Shown here in pieces: positions 33,350-44,449 of a DNA stretch of 64,000 nucleotides. The stretch lies in NCBI GenBank assembly GCA_030761205.1, contig JAULJL010000048.1, positions 6,687,501 through 6,751,500 on the forward strand, in the 5' to 3' direction. A program made the translations under genes and the position numbers. The notes under the pieces are model-generated. The model was given only the letters and a program-made list of their open reading frames with translations. It ran no database searches and was not told the DNA's origin. The DNA comes from Fremontodendron californicum (lineage: Eukaryota; Streptophyta; Magnoliopsida; Malvales; Malvaceae). Every line of letters begins with the position of its first letter. Position 1 is the stretch's first letter.

Positions 33350-34900
33350 TTTTTACTATTTGTAATTTAGATAACTGTTCTTCAGTTATTTCAATGCCTT
33401 CTCCTAAGACATCTAATTTTGTGACTTGTTTTTCATCTTCCGGTATTTCTTTTAATGTCTCTAGGTTTTGGTTATCATTCATCATAAAAATAAATTCTTC
33501 TTTAGTTTCTGATGTTTCTACATCAGAAGAGATTTCATAAATTATTTTTTCTGAATCAGTAATTTCTTCAACAAAACATTTTTCTAAATCTTCTTCTTCT
33601 ATTAATTTTATCATCTTTTTAGCACTTTTTCATTTCTTAGGGCATTCTAGTGCTATATGTCCTATTTCATTACATAAATAACATCTACACTTATTTGTTC
33701 TTATATTTTCATTATTTTTTCTTCTAACATACTTTTTATCTTTTTCGATAGATTTTGGTTTTTGTCATTTTTGCCATTTAAAATTTTTATTAAAAAGATT
33801 TTTTCTAGTTTTTATTTTCTTATAATAAGGTCTACAACCAAATTCTACTGTATTATTTAATAACTTAGAACAATATTTTCTTTCCTATTTGATTTTTAAC
33901 TTGTTTGGTTGCTTTAGCTTGTAAACAATGTTCCATTATTTGCTTGTTTGCAAATAATATTCTATTTCCTAAAGTATCTTAACTTACAGTTTTCTCAAGA
34001 TAATAACTATATCTACTATTACATATTTCATCCTATGGTTGGGGAAGTTTAAGAAAATATTGATTAAGCCAAAACTTAGATTGTACTTCATCCAAGAGTT
34101 GGTATTCTTGTTGAAATTTTTTAGAGAACTCTTCTAATTCTCTAATATCGCACAATTTTATTTTTGTAAGTATATATTGAGCATTTGCTTTTGTAGACCC
34201 TTCTGTAAAAAACTATAAAATTCTTCTTTTATATATTTTGTCATATCTTTTAGAGTGTCTTCTAAAGATTGACAATTAGACAACATAATAGCTTTTTTAG
34301 CTTGACCATCTATGGAATCTTCCCATTTTCTTAACCATTGTAGAACATCTCCTTGTAGAGTTCCGCATAAATAATTAAGAAATCGTTCCTTTGCCCATGA
34401 TGTATTTGATTTATTATTGGTTACAAAGATAGACATGGATTATGTCCAACCATCTATAACCTGATTATATTTTGAAAATGCTACATTAGAAAAATCTAAA
34501 TAAGTTCCTCCTCCTCCTACTACATTTATTTTATTAAGATCGTCTCACCTAATTGGCTGTGGTTCATGTTTTATAGTTGAAGAAGGTGATTCTTCTTTTT
34601 TTTTAATGGCTTTATTTCATCATACTCTATTTGAGTATATAATTTAGTATCTAGATATTTTTCTAAGGGATCTGTTGATCTACCTTTCTTTTTCCTAATC
34701 TGATTTCTTTTCTTTTTCATTTTCTTGAATTTCCATATCAAAATTTTCTGATTCTATGAAATTACTACATTCACTACTTTCTTTTGTAGTTTCTACTACA
34801 AAATTTTCTTCACGGTTTTGGTGTAAAAAATAATGATAATTATATTTTTCAAATAACTCTTCATGGTTTTCATAAAGATTTTGTATCATTTGAAAATTTT
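33333..34900 (-). pseudogene. Caulimovirid coat-protein-like pseudogene with CCHC zinc knuckle
   Basis: Frames at 34889-34695 (acidic start), 34436-34158 (with FLNYLCGTLQGDVLQWLRKW) and 33614-33333 (acidic tail) are fragments of one protein interrupted by stops and shifts. Between them lie a Lys-rich stretch and a clear CCHC knuckle, CYLCNEIGHIALEC, at 33642-33683. The order (acidic N-terminus, helical core, basic region, knuckle, acidic C-terminus) is that of Caulimoviridae coat proteins, which package the viral genome. At least five breaks are visible, so it is not expressed as a whole. Confidence 0.7.
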
Positions 34901-34904
34901 ATCT

Positions 34905-35307
34905 CTTTCTTGAGAAAGTTTAGTAATTTGATATCGATTTTTCCAATATTCAATTATACTTTTTAGATGCCTATAATCTTCATATTCTTTATTATTTATA
35001 TCTGTTTTTTTATCATTAAAGTTTTAATTTCTACTTCACTACCATAATATAATTTAGGAATTTTCTTTAGTTTTTCTAAATCAAATTCTTCTTCATGTTT
35101 TTCTACTTTTATATTTTGGTTTCTATTTTAGTTTCTAATAGATCTAGTTTTTTAAATAGTTTATTAAAATAGTTACTAGTTGTATCTACAAAATTATTAA
35201 GAGTACTACTTATATATCTAACATTATTACTTTCTTTTTTTTTTTACATGTACACTATGTTCATAAATATTTTTACCTTTACCTAAACACTCTATTTCTT
35301 CCATCAT
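34905..35307 (-). pseudogene. Decayed small ORF upstream of the coat-protein-like frame
   Basis: It starts with tandem ATGs at 35307/35304 (MMEEIECLGKGKNIYEH) and continues with a helical stretch (TTSNYFNKLFKKLDLLETK). It is then broken and resumes in another frame (EEEFDLEKLKKIPKLYYG). I cannot assign a function. It may be the start of the polyprotein. Confidence 0.4.
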
Positions 35308-35314
35308 TTTGTTT

Positions 35315-35328
35315 ATTCTGGTACCTAA
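35315..35328 (-). promoter_or_regulatory. Possible degenerate tRNA-Met primer site
   Basis: The minus strand reads TTTAGGTACCAGAAT just before the first ATG of the fossil. It resembles TGGTATCAGAGC, the tRNA-iMet primer site of pararetroviruses, with two or three mismatches. Position supports it; the match is weak. Confidence 0.3.
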
Positions 35329-35330
35329 AA

Positions 35331-35600
35331 GCGTTTGTGCTACATTTCTTCCTTAAACGTTAGCAAAACACAGCTACTAAAGCTTAAAGAGTTAACACAA
35401 TAGGAATACAATTCACACAAGTATATAGGTTTTGAATAAACTGATGATAAAAGAAAATAAAATGCAGAGATTTAGATAGAAATACTTACAAATATAGATG
35501 ACAACAGATAAACCTAACTATAAATACACATAAACCTATGTGCAATTAAACCAAAAGGTTAACATACACATAAACCTAACTATAAATACATTATGTTTGG
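35331..35600. other. AT-rich spacer with a short duplication
   Basis: ACACATAAACCTA(A/T) recurs with ACTATAAATACA at about 35517 and 35573, giving a 55 bp imperfect duplication. No gene is seen. Confidence 0.45.
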
Positions 35601-35619
35601 TCGTCCTGATGACCTAGCG

Positions 35620-36108
35620 TGTATTACCTTTGATTCCCTTGTGCGGCCGCGCGTCTAGGTGAGGAAGAAGAATTCGATTCTTCTTGCTTGCTTGTTTGAT
35701 TTGGCAATCAAGTGAAGGTGAAAGGAGGTTTCTTGAAACCTTGACTACTAGCATAGTCATCTGCTAAACACAATCTCAACCTTGAGAAAGTTTCTCGAGT
35801 AACCTATGTGGATCACCGTTGTAGGCCAGACAATTGGACGATTTTGGTTTGCGACAACCGGGTTCGGTGTACAAGAACAAGCGAAGTAGTAATTTAGATT
35901 TGGGGTTTCGACAATCCCAAGATTTGACGTATGAATTTTCGGCCTCATATTTGTTCTTGACAGGATTGATTGATTTTAAACTCACAAGTTGTTCCTTGGA
36001 GGGATTCGGCATTGGATGTTTTTAATTTTTCCGCTGCGTTATTTAATTTTAAATATGTTTAAAATTATTTTATCTCTGATTGAGCATGACACGAATCCCA
36101 ACAATTGC
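35620..36108 (+). mobile_element. Possible Ty1/copia LTR end fragment
   Basis: The segment runs from about TTGTGCGGCC to CCGCTGCGTTA...GAATCCCAACAATTG. Many plant copia elements end their 5' LTR with CCGCTGC...CCAACA followed by ATTGGTATCAGAGC; here the sequence breaks off after ATTG, before the primer site. Moderate GC content and distinct composition set it apart from its AT-rich neighbours. No internal domain is present. The ORFs over it on both strands are chance. Confidence 0.35.
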
Positions 36109-36700
36109 ATTACTCACAAACATTAATAAAGGTGGCAATTGGAAGGGTCCTTTTGGATTTAGGCCTTTTCGGATTCGAGCTTTTTGGGGTTCGAGTTTTT
36201 TCGGGTTCAGACCTTTTCGGGTTCAAGTTTTTTCGGGTTCGAGTTATTTCGGGTTGGTTTTTTCGGGTTCGGGCTACTTTGGGTTCAGGTTCGAGTTTGA
36301 GTTCGGGTATGTTTTACATCATTTTTATTTTATGTTAAATGTAATCATTTCTACGTAATTTAAATATTTACACCTAAAGATAAATTATTAATTTATTATT
36401 ATTTTTTAAGGTAAACTTTTGTTATAATATGATATTTTTAATTATATTTATTTTTTTAAAATCAATATTTGTTAGCATCAAAAGAATATAAAATTAATTA
36501 TTTATATAAAATCAATTTTTAAATAATTTATTATAAAAAATATGATATATTATAAATTAATCATATTGATATTTAAAATAATTGATTTGATGAACTCGAA
36601 TTTCAACATGTAAATACATTATAATTTATATTCATTACAAAATAAGAAACTTTTAGGCACAAGTCCTGACATTCAACTATTCGTTTATATATTTGTAAAA

Positions 36701-37378
36701 AGGTTAAATACTAAATTAGCCCCTGTACTTATACCCGATTCTCTGTTTGGTACTTGAAGAAAAAATTTTGTCACTTTGGTACTCGAACTTTCCTGTCGTC
36801 AATCACATTGGCCCTTTACCCTAACACCATTACTTAATGGCTGACTAGGCAAAAAACCAATCAATCAGAGCTTGACACGTGGCAAAACTATCACGTCATT
36901 AGTGCTATGTCATCATATAAGAAAAAAATTCAAAAAAGAATTATAAAAATCAAAATAAAAAAATTATAAAAAATCAAAATTAAAAACCAAAAATAAAAAT
37001 AAATTATAAAATTGAAAACTTATATATATATATATATATTTACAAATCTACAAAAAAAAAAAAAAAAAAAAGAAATCTGAAATTTTTTAATAAAACTGGA
37101 AAAAAATTTTAAAAAATTTATATTTATATTTTTAAATTTAAATTTAAATTTTCTATTTTTTTATTTTGATTTTTAAAAATTTGCAAATCTTTTTTTTTTA
37201 AAAAAAAATTATAAATTAAAAACCAAAATTAAAAATAAATCATAAAAATTGAAAACTTTATATATATATATTTAAAAATCTATAAAAAATTAGAAAAAAA
37301 ATCTGAAAATTTTCAATAAAAATATTTAAAAAATTTCTTTTTTTTAAATTTAAATTTTCTATCTTTTTAATTTTGAAC

Positions 37379-37417
<39 letters not shown>

Positions 37418-37458
37418 AAATAAAAAACCAAAATTCAAAATAAATTATAAAATTGAAA

Positions 37459-37489
<31 letters not shown>

Positions 37490-38052
37490 TTAAAAATCTG
37501 TAAAAAAAATAAAAATAAGAAAAAGAAATCTAAAATTTTTTAATAAAAATTAAAAAATCAAACAAAATTTAATTTTAAAATTTTTAAAATTTAAAATTTA
37601 AAATTTCTATTTTTTTAATTTGGAATTTTCATATATATTTTTTAATTTGAGATTTCTATATTTTAAAAAATTATTTTTTATTTTTCTTTTTAATTTTGAA
37701 TTTTGAATTTTTCAGATTTATCTTTTGATTTTTTATAATTTTTTAATTTCTAAATTTAAAAAAATAAATTAAAATTTTGATTTTTTTAAAAAAATAAGTT
37801 TTTTATTATTTATTTATTTTTGAATTTTTTTCATTCATGATGACGTGACACAAATGATGTGATAGTTTTGCCACGTGTCAGGCTCTGATTGCTTGGTTTT
37901 TTGCCTAGTCAGCCATTAACTAACGGTGTTAGGGCAAATGGCCAATGTGATTGACAACATGAAAGTTCGAGTACCAAAGTCACAAAAAAATTTCTTCAGG
38001 TACCAAATAGAGAATCAGCCTAAAGTATAGGGGCTAATTTAGTATTTAACCT
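36701..38052. mobile_element. Mutator-type MITE, 1352 bp, 9 bp target duplication
   Basis: Inverted ends of about 170 bp begin AGGTTAAATACTAAATTAGC and end in its near complement. The exact 9 bp duplication TTTGTAAAA flanks it (36692-36700 and 38053-38061). A 9 bp duplication is the Mutator signature. The core (36900-37850) is A/T simple sequence with several (AT)n runs, and no ORF is present. Confidence 0.92.
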
Positions 38053-38360
38053 TTTGTAAAATGCAAAAATTTTATGCTTATGGAGAGAGTTGAACTTAAC
38101 ATTCAACTCTTATTAGTAAGAATATTACCAAGTGAACCAATCTTGAATTTTGATATGATATGCTACTAAAAGTAAATTATATCAAGTGTAATGAAATATA
38201 ATTTCAAAATAAAATAAATAATAAATTAATTACAAAATTAAATAATTTTAAATTCTAAAAACACATGATACTTTTATAAATCAATATTTGATGACTTAAT
38301 CTAATAATTTGCCTAAGAAAACAATAAATATGTTGCAAAGAGCAACACAAAATTTTTAAT

Positions 38361-38676
38361 GCTATGTTTGGAAACATTAATTTGAAAATTTGGATTTCAT
38401 TTGTTATGTAAATTGTGAGAATGAAATGCATACATTATATATAAATTAGTTAAGATTCAATATGATGATATATTTGAAAGGTATATAAATACATGAATTT
38501 CAAATTCACAAACAACTATAGGTATTTCAAATTCACCACTAAATAGGCTTCTAACAAATTCATGAATTTGAAAAATAATCATTAATGTTACATTTATATG
38601 TGTTTTGTTACGCAATTTACACTATTTTTGAAATCCAAATCCATAGTTTGAAATCCAAGTTTTCAAACGCAACCTA
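38361..38676. mobile_element. MITE nested in copy X2
   Basis: It interrupts the arm that matches copy X1: sequence on both sides is collinear with X1, and this roughly 316 bp is extra. Ends are TATGTTTGGAAAC and GTTTTCAAACGCAACC, imperfect inverted repeats, with TTTCAAATTCA-type repeats within. Exact ends are uncertain by a few bases. Confidence 0.6.
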
Positions 38677-39654
38677 TAAGTATTTTTTTATCTATTTTTT
38701 ATTATAGGAAATACTATTATACGTACTAGAGATAAGTTAAAATAAATGAATTGCTGTTAATTTATTTTAATATATAGGTAAAACTATTATACTATTATAA
38801 GGGTGCTCTTAAAATATTTTTTAAAATCATTCTCTAAACTACTAATTATTGATTTTAATAGAACATATTGTTTCAAATAATTTCTTTAGACACTAAAAAA
38901 ATATAATTTATATTTCTATTATACGTAATAAATATATGATTATATATTAATATATAATAAATATATATGATTATACTAACCCAAACCCAAAACCCCATTA
39001 AATCCACTCAGTAAAACCCCATTACCCATGGTCTATAGGTCGTTTTGCTTTTGAAAGAAGACAATAACTTATGATTTTGCTAGTGAGATTTCAAATAAAT
39101 TAATGTCATAAAATGATAAAAAGTCTAACCAAAAAAAGATTATCATGCAAAATAAAATAAAATAACATAAACAAATGACAAGTAATACTTTATATCAAAA
39201 AAAATTTCACATCTCTAAAATTTTCATGAGTTTAGAATTTTTAGATTGTGGATTTATCAAGATATGAGACGTTAAAGTTATAAGTACAAAATACAATTTA
39301 CTTTTTTATAAAATTATTATTTCATCATATATAAAAAATATATTAAATTTTAATTAAATTATCAAAAAAAAAAAAGAATAAAATTGATAATTAAAATTCT
39401 TGCTTTATAAAAAATTATTTAATTATAATTTGATCATTTTTATTTTTAGTATTAAATTCGGGTTCAGGTTCGTGTCGATCTCGGGTTCGAATATTTTCGG
39501 TTTCAAGTTTTTTTCGGGTTCAGGTTTTTGACTTTTTGGTCAAATTGAGTTTGGATTTTTTTGAATGGGTTCGGGTTCATTTTGCTACCTCTAAATATTG
39601 CCTCTCCTACTTTTGCATGTTATTTCTTTTAAGGAGGGAAAATGGGGTGTTTGG

Positions 39655-40580
39655 TAATGAAAAAAATAAAAGGTAAGAAAGAAAGGACATTCCCTGTATT
39701 TATTGATTGAATTAAATTGCCTATTTATAGGCTACAATAATGATCTAATCTGAGTAAATAACAATTAATGGATAACCATAAGAAATTTTAAACTATTAAT
39801 AAATCCTAGATTATTAATTATCTCTATTAGATAATGAATTATCTTACTAATAAATCTTAGATAATTAATTATCTCTATTAGATAATGAATTATCTCTATC
39901 ATGCCCCTGCAAGATGGAGCTCCGAGAGGAGAGTCTAATCTTGGTCTTCAAGAAGTGAAAGCGGAGCTTAGCTGCAGTGATTGGGCGCTGGATCCCAAAT
40001 CCGTGGCAAACGCAGGAAGGGCAGGCCGGGGAGGAGAGGATGGAGTAGTGGAGGAGAGCTTGCAAAGGGCACAGACGTCGAATCCATGGATGATGTGTCA
40101 GTAACTGGAAGAATAGACACATAAGAGCACTAGAGAGAGAGTGTGTCAGACGAAGGGCGATCTAGGTGAGACTGAAGAGAAGTGAAAAATAAAAAGACAC
40201 AAGGAGATGAACAAGGAGTGAGTTTGTGGGAGGAAGAGACAAGAGAATAAATTGAGAAAGGGAACTTATGATTTTTGTTGCTTTGACAAGCATGACAATT
40301 GAAATTGACATTTAAAGGAATTTTAACTGAAAAAGTAGAATATGCCTAAGAATAGGAGAAGAAGGACATTCCCTGCATTTATTGATTGAATTAAACTGCC
40401 TATTTATAGGTTACAATAATAATCTAATCTGAGTAAATAACAATTAATGGATAACCATAAGGAATTTTAAAATACTAATAAATCCTAAATTATTAAGTAT
40501 CTCTATTAGATAATAAATTATCTTATTAATAAATCTTAGATAATTAATTATCTCTACTAGATAATGAATTATCGCTATCA
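39655..40580 (-). mobile_element. Miniature LTR retroelement (TRIM-like)
   Basis: Two direct repeats of about 250 bp (39655-39901 and 40324-40580) contain CATTCCCTG(T/C)ATTTATTGATTG and a run of AATTATCTCTA repeats, and both end CTATCA. The interior is 422 bp without coding content. The exact 5 bp duplication TTTGG flanks the element (39650-39654, 40581-40585). On the minus strand GCAGGGGCA precedes TGATAG and may be the polypurine tract, which sets the direction. No tRNA-Met primer site is seen at the expected place. The inner GC-richer ORFs on both strands are not credible genes. Confidence 0.7.
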
Positions 40581-40585
40581 TTTGG

Positions 40586-40954
40586 CAGGATAGATATATG
40601 GTAAAAGAGGTAATATTTGGAGAAATGTAGGATGTCAATGATAAGTAAATGGATTTTAATAGTTGTATAATGCCCTTTTGAAAGGAAAAAAGGGCTAACT
40701 TGATGAATCAATAAATTGTTTAGGTCATTAGAGATTTGAGATTTTAGTAGAGTATCTTTATTTGGAAATCCCATGGTAGAGCGTCATTTAAAGTGTAGAC
40801 GTAAAATTAATATAAAGGTGACACGAATATATAAATTTTTAAATTTAAATTATGGTGATGAATAACAATATAATATAGTTGAAAAATGAATATAAAGAAA
40901 ACAAAAAACAAGTAGGCAATCACGTGTTCACATTCTTCTAGTGTTATATATATA
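40586..40954. other. Intergenic spacer
   Basis: No gene or clear repeat is seen; it is moderately AT rich and ends in (TA)n, where the Helitron is inserted. Confidence 0.5.
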
Positions 40955-40964
40955 CTAGTGAAAA

Positions 40965-40982
40965 CCCGCGCTTCGCCGCGGG
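40965..40982 (-). terminator. Helitron 3' terminal hairpin
   Basis: CCCGCGCTTCGCCGCGGG forms a perfect 6 bp GC stem with a 6-base loop, ending six bases before the terminal CTAG. In Helitrons this hairpin marks the end of the transferred strand. Confidence 0.9.
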
Positions 40983-42764
40983 CGGTAAAATTTTTTAATT
41001 TATTTATTTTGATATGGTGTATTATAGCATTTCAGGGGAAATAATTTAATTTATTTATTTTGATATGGTGTATTATAGCATTTCAGGGAAAATAATAACT
41101 TGACTGATCTCTTACTAAATTACAAATTGTAAAAAAAAAACAATAGATTTTTTTTATATATATATTGAGGATGAATTTTTTAGAAATCTGTAAATGAGAC
41201 AAAAAATAAATACAAAGATTGTGTTTTTTCAAAATTTTATAAAAAGATAGACCTGTTATTTTATCTTGACTCCTCTAAACATAAAAATCTATGAATATAA
41301 ACAATCTGTAATTATCTATTAAACAATATAAACACATTTTATTTATTTATTTATTTACTTTGCTTTGACCTGTCAAAATCCATAATAATCATAGAAGTTA
41401 TTTATAACATCTAAACTCAAAAGTCAAAAAAAAAAAAAGTCATACATGATACAAAAACTATCAACATAACATATAAAACACACACACGTACAGATATATA
41501 TATATATATTAATAGCTCCCAAAACAAATGATGAATCATATTATTTTTACTTATACCACAATTCATTAGATACTAGAGAAGGTAAGTGGACAGTATTTAA
41601 TTAGGAAGAGTAGCAGCATAATGTAAGTTGGTTAGTGTTAATTAAAGCTTTGTTAGACTAATGGTTATTTCATTTTGCTAGATGATGCAAAGCTCTTCAA
41701 CCGAGCTTCCACGTCATCATGGACTGAAGCAAACCAAGGAAAAAGTGAAGAAAAAAAAACCATCCCTGGCATTCTCATTACACGTTTTAGTTTGGGAAAA
41801 TATAAAAAACATGCTATGCAAGTAGATTAATTGTTCAAAGGTCTAATAGGGAAAAATAATTTAAGAAAAGGAAATGGAAAAGTTAAAAATTGTTTAAAAG
41901 GAAATTGTAAAGACAATATTACCCTTAATCATCTAAACCTCTCCTTCCCTGCCCCATTCTCCTCCGACAAAAACGTGTTATATATTTTTTAAATATTTGA
42001 ATTATTTAACATAAAGGAAATATATAAAGCTATCAATATTTTTTGCATTTATCTATGAAAAAGTTGATGCCTAAATTGGATATTCATTTATTTTAAATAA
42101 ATAATTTCTTATAATTATTTAGAATCCTTTTGAGTTAAGACCGAACGAATAATTACAAATAAATGATTAAAAAATAGCTTTTTTAAAAAAGGGGAAAAAA
42201 AGTTTAATTATGCCATCTAGAAAAAGCTTTCTTATTTTTTAAAAAAATCATTACATGCTTATATTTGTTATTTTTGAAGTTAGGTAAATATTAACAGAAC
42301 TTAATCTATATTTTCCAAGCTTATTAAACTTACTTATCATGAAGGGGACATATTGCATTCCTAAAAGGAACGATATACATATATATAATAATTAATATAA
42401 TAATGTTTCATAAAATGTTTGATAAAAATTCATATTGGCAATTTTGTTTAAAAAGGTTAAATTGCTCAAAAAAAATTACAAAATAGATCAATGAACACAA
42501 ATTTTTTAATATACGATCATTATAATAAATAATAATTAATGTTTTTTTGTTTAAAATTTTTGTCTTATCTGATTATATTACAAATTTTGTAAAACAAATA
42601 TGGCATCAACGTATACAACTCATTTCCTTTATGTATTTCCTTTATGTTAAATAATTCAAATATTTGATAATTCTTAATCTATACGTTTTTTTGTTTAAGA
42701 ATTATAGATAAATGCAAAAAATATTAGTTATATATTTTTATGTATTTCCTTTTTATGTATTCCT

Positions 42765-42960
42765 GGCCTGAGGAAAGTTTCTTTGTAGCAAAACTACCCC
42801 AAAACCGGTCAACTGATGGGACTTCAACAGAACCAAAATTGATATCAACAAAAGCTCTAAATCGCTTTCCAGATTTTTCATACCCAAAAAAAGGGGGGGG
42901 CCATCTTCAGTTTCTTAAGGAGATACCTAAGGAGCTCTTTGTATGATATCTCAACAGGCC
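42765..42960 (-). pseudogene. Coding-like gene fragment inside the Helitron, unidentified
   Basis: Read on the minus strand, this segment gives PVEISYKELLRYLLKKLKM, then after a shift in a C/T homopolymer GYEKSGKRFRAFVDINFGS, without stops. Base composition is higher in GC than the surrounding sequence. The plus strand is also open here (68 codons). The fragment looks like an exon piece taken up by the Helitron, a known habit of these elements. I do not recognise the source gene. Confidence 0.3.
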
Positions 42961-44449
42961 GCATGATTATTATACGACTAAAAGTTGGACAGATTTAAAG
43001 AAATGAATAACGAAAGAAAAAAATATGCTGAAAGATTTAAAAACAGTAAATAAAAACTGTAAATAAGTCAAGTTGGATTTGTAAATTCAAGGGGGTCCGA
43101 ACAGTGCTCTATTAAAAATTTATATATTACCCCAGAAAACAATAAATAATAAAAAATAAGACATTTAGTATATAACATATTTATGTAATTTATGTAATAT
43201 ATAAAAACTGTAAATAAGTCAAGTATATAAATTGTTACATAAATAATAAAAAACAAAAGCAAATAATAATAACACCCTGCTAAAGAGAAAAAACACGAGA
43301 GAAGAAAAACAGATAAAATAGGACAAAAAGAAAATCTAGGCAGCTAAGCAAACAATACAACTAACAAACTGGTACAGCAGTAGAATATGTTTAGAGTAAG
43401 CATATTACCCCAGAAAACAAAGAGAAGGAAATAGATGCTAGTGGCCGGACCTGTTTGCCTGCATTAAGTAAAAATGAAAAAAAAAAAAAAAACAAATAAC
43501 AATTCATCAAACTTCAACACCAAAATAACAAAAGAAATACATAACTATTAACGAAAAAAAATGTTTCATCAACATTCCATAAAGAACAAAGGCAGGAAAA
43601 AGGTAGAGAAAATAAATTTTTTTTTTTGCTAACCTTTCTATTCCTGTAAACCTAACCAATATATATCTAACCAATATAAGAAGATGAGTTGTTTTGGTAT
43701 GAAGCTCGACTACTAACAACCTTGTTGCAGATGATCTGCAAGCAAGAGGCTATTTATAGATTTTTTATATGTGGGTAAAGGACCAGGACTAAAGCTAGAG
43801 GAAGAACGAGATGAAGAAAGAGAATGTGGGTATTTGATGGTGGAGACGGGGGAGAGAGGTAAAAACAAAACATACCCTTCGGACCGGTGGACAGAGGACA
43901 CCGTTCGGACCGCTGGGCAAAGAAAAAAAAAATTGCTGAAAGATTTTAACGCGTCAACTATTAATGATACCAAACCAAATATGAAAAACATGCTTGGAGG
44001 AAGCAAATTATTTCTAAATAGTGTAATAAGTAAAATTTATTTGAGAAAAAGAAATGAATAGTAAAAAATTATTACAAATGTTATTATAAAGATAAAATTA
44101 CCCTAAATTAAAAAAGTATTTTTCCTTTCTCTTACATTAACGATTTTTTTTTTAAAATTATAGTTGGAAATATATTTTAAAAACAAATTATTTAAATAGT
44201 TCTTATTAAAAAAAATTTAAAAAAACAAAGCAAAATTAATTTTAGGAAAATCATTGTTATTATTTTTATTAGTTTAGTAGAAAAAATAAATAAGAAAATT
44301 AAAATTTATGTTTTAAATTTAAAAAACTTTGTTTTTCAGATTTTTTTTAATTAGAAATTAAATTAAAAAATCAAAGGAAAAGGAATGAAACAATTTTCTT
44401 GATAAAGATACTTTTTTTTTTACAACATCTTTTATATTTATATTTCTAA

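Larger units (their letters stand above)
30990..35330 (-). mobile_element. Endogenous caulimovirid (pararetrovirus) remnant
   Basis: On the minus strand, from right to left, I see: a primer-site-like motif, a small ORF, coat-protein-like sequence with a CCHC knuckle, movement-protein-like sequence, and a 207-codon ORF. Coat protein before movement protein differs from badnavirus order and, from memory, resembles the cavemovirus/solendovirus arrangement. No reverse transcriptase motif (such as YxDD) is visible, so the enzyme part is absent. Stops and frameshifts break every frame. It lies between two inverted hAT-like repeats. It is an old, inactive genomic fossil. Confidence 0.72.
36127..39593 (+). 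mobile_element. hAT-like repeat of the CCCGAA family, copy X2, with nested MITEs
   Basis: It starts TAAAGGTGGCAATTGGAAGG, then TTCGGGTTCGAG-type repeats to about 36310, and ends GGGTTCATTTTGCTACCTCTA. A short third copy at 51518-51665 shows the same two ends and an imperfect 8 bp duplication, which supports hAT-type ends. Flanks here (AACATTAA and AATATTGC) agree at only 5 of 8. Nested inside are a 1.35 kb MULE MITE and an about 316 bp MITE. No transposase is seen. Confidence 0.65.

Noticed and set aside
35834..36025. Opposed ORFs of 63 and 78 codons
   Set aside because: They overlap each other in a putative copia LTR end and have no known motif.
36080..36358. Two overlapping ORFs of 77 and 92 codons rich in Phe/Gly/Ser
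   Set aside because: They are translations of the TTCGGGTTCGAG simple repeat at the end of a hAT-like element.
39865..40122. ORFs on both strands within the miniature LTR element
   Set aside because: Opposed frames in a short GC-richer segment, with no recognisable domain.
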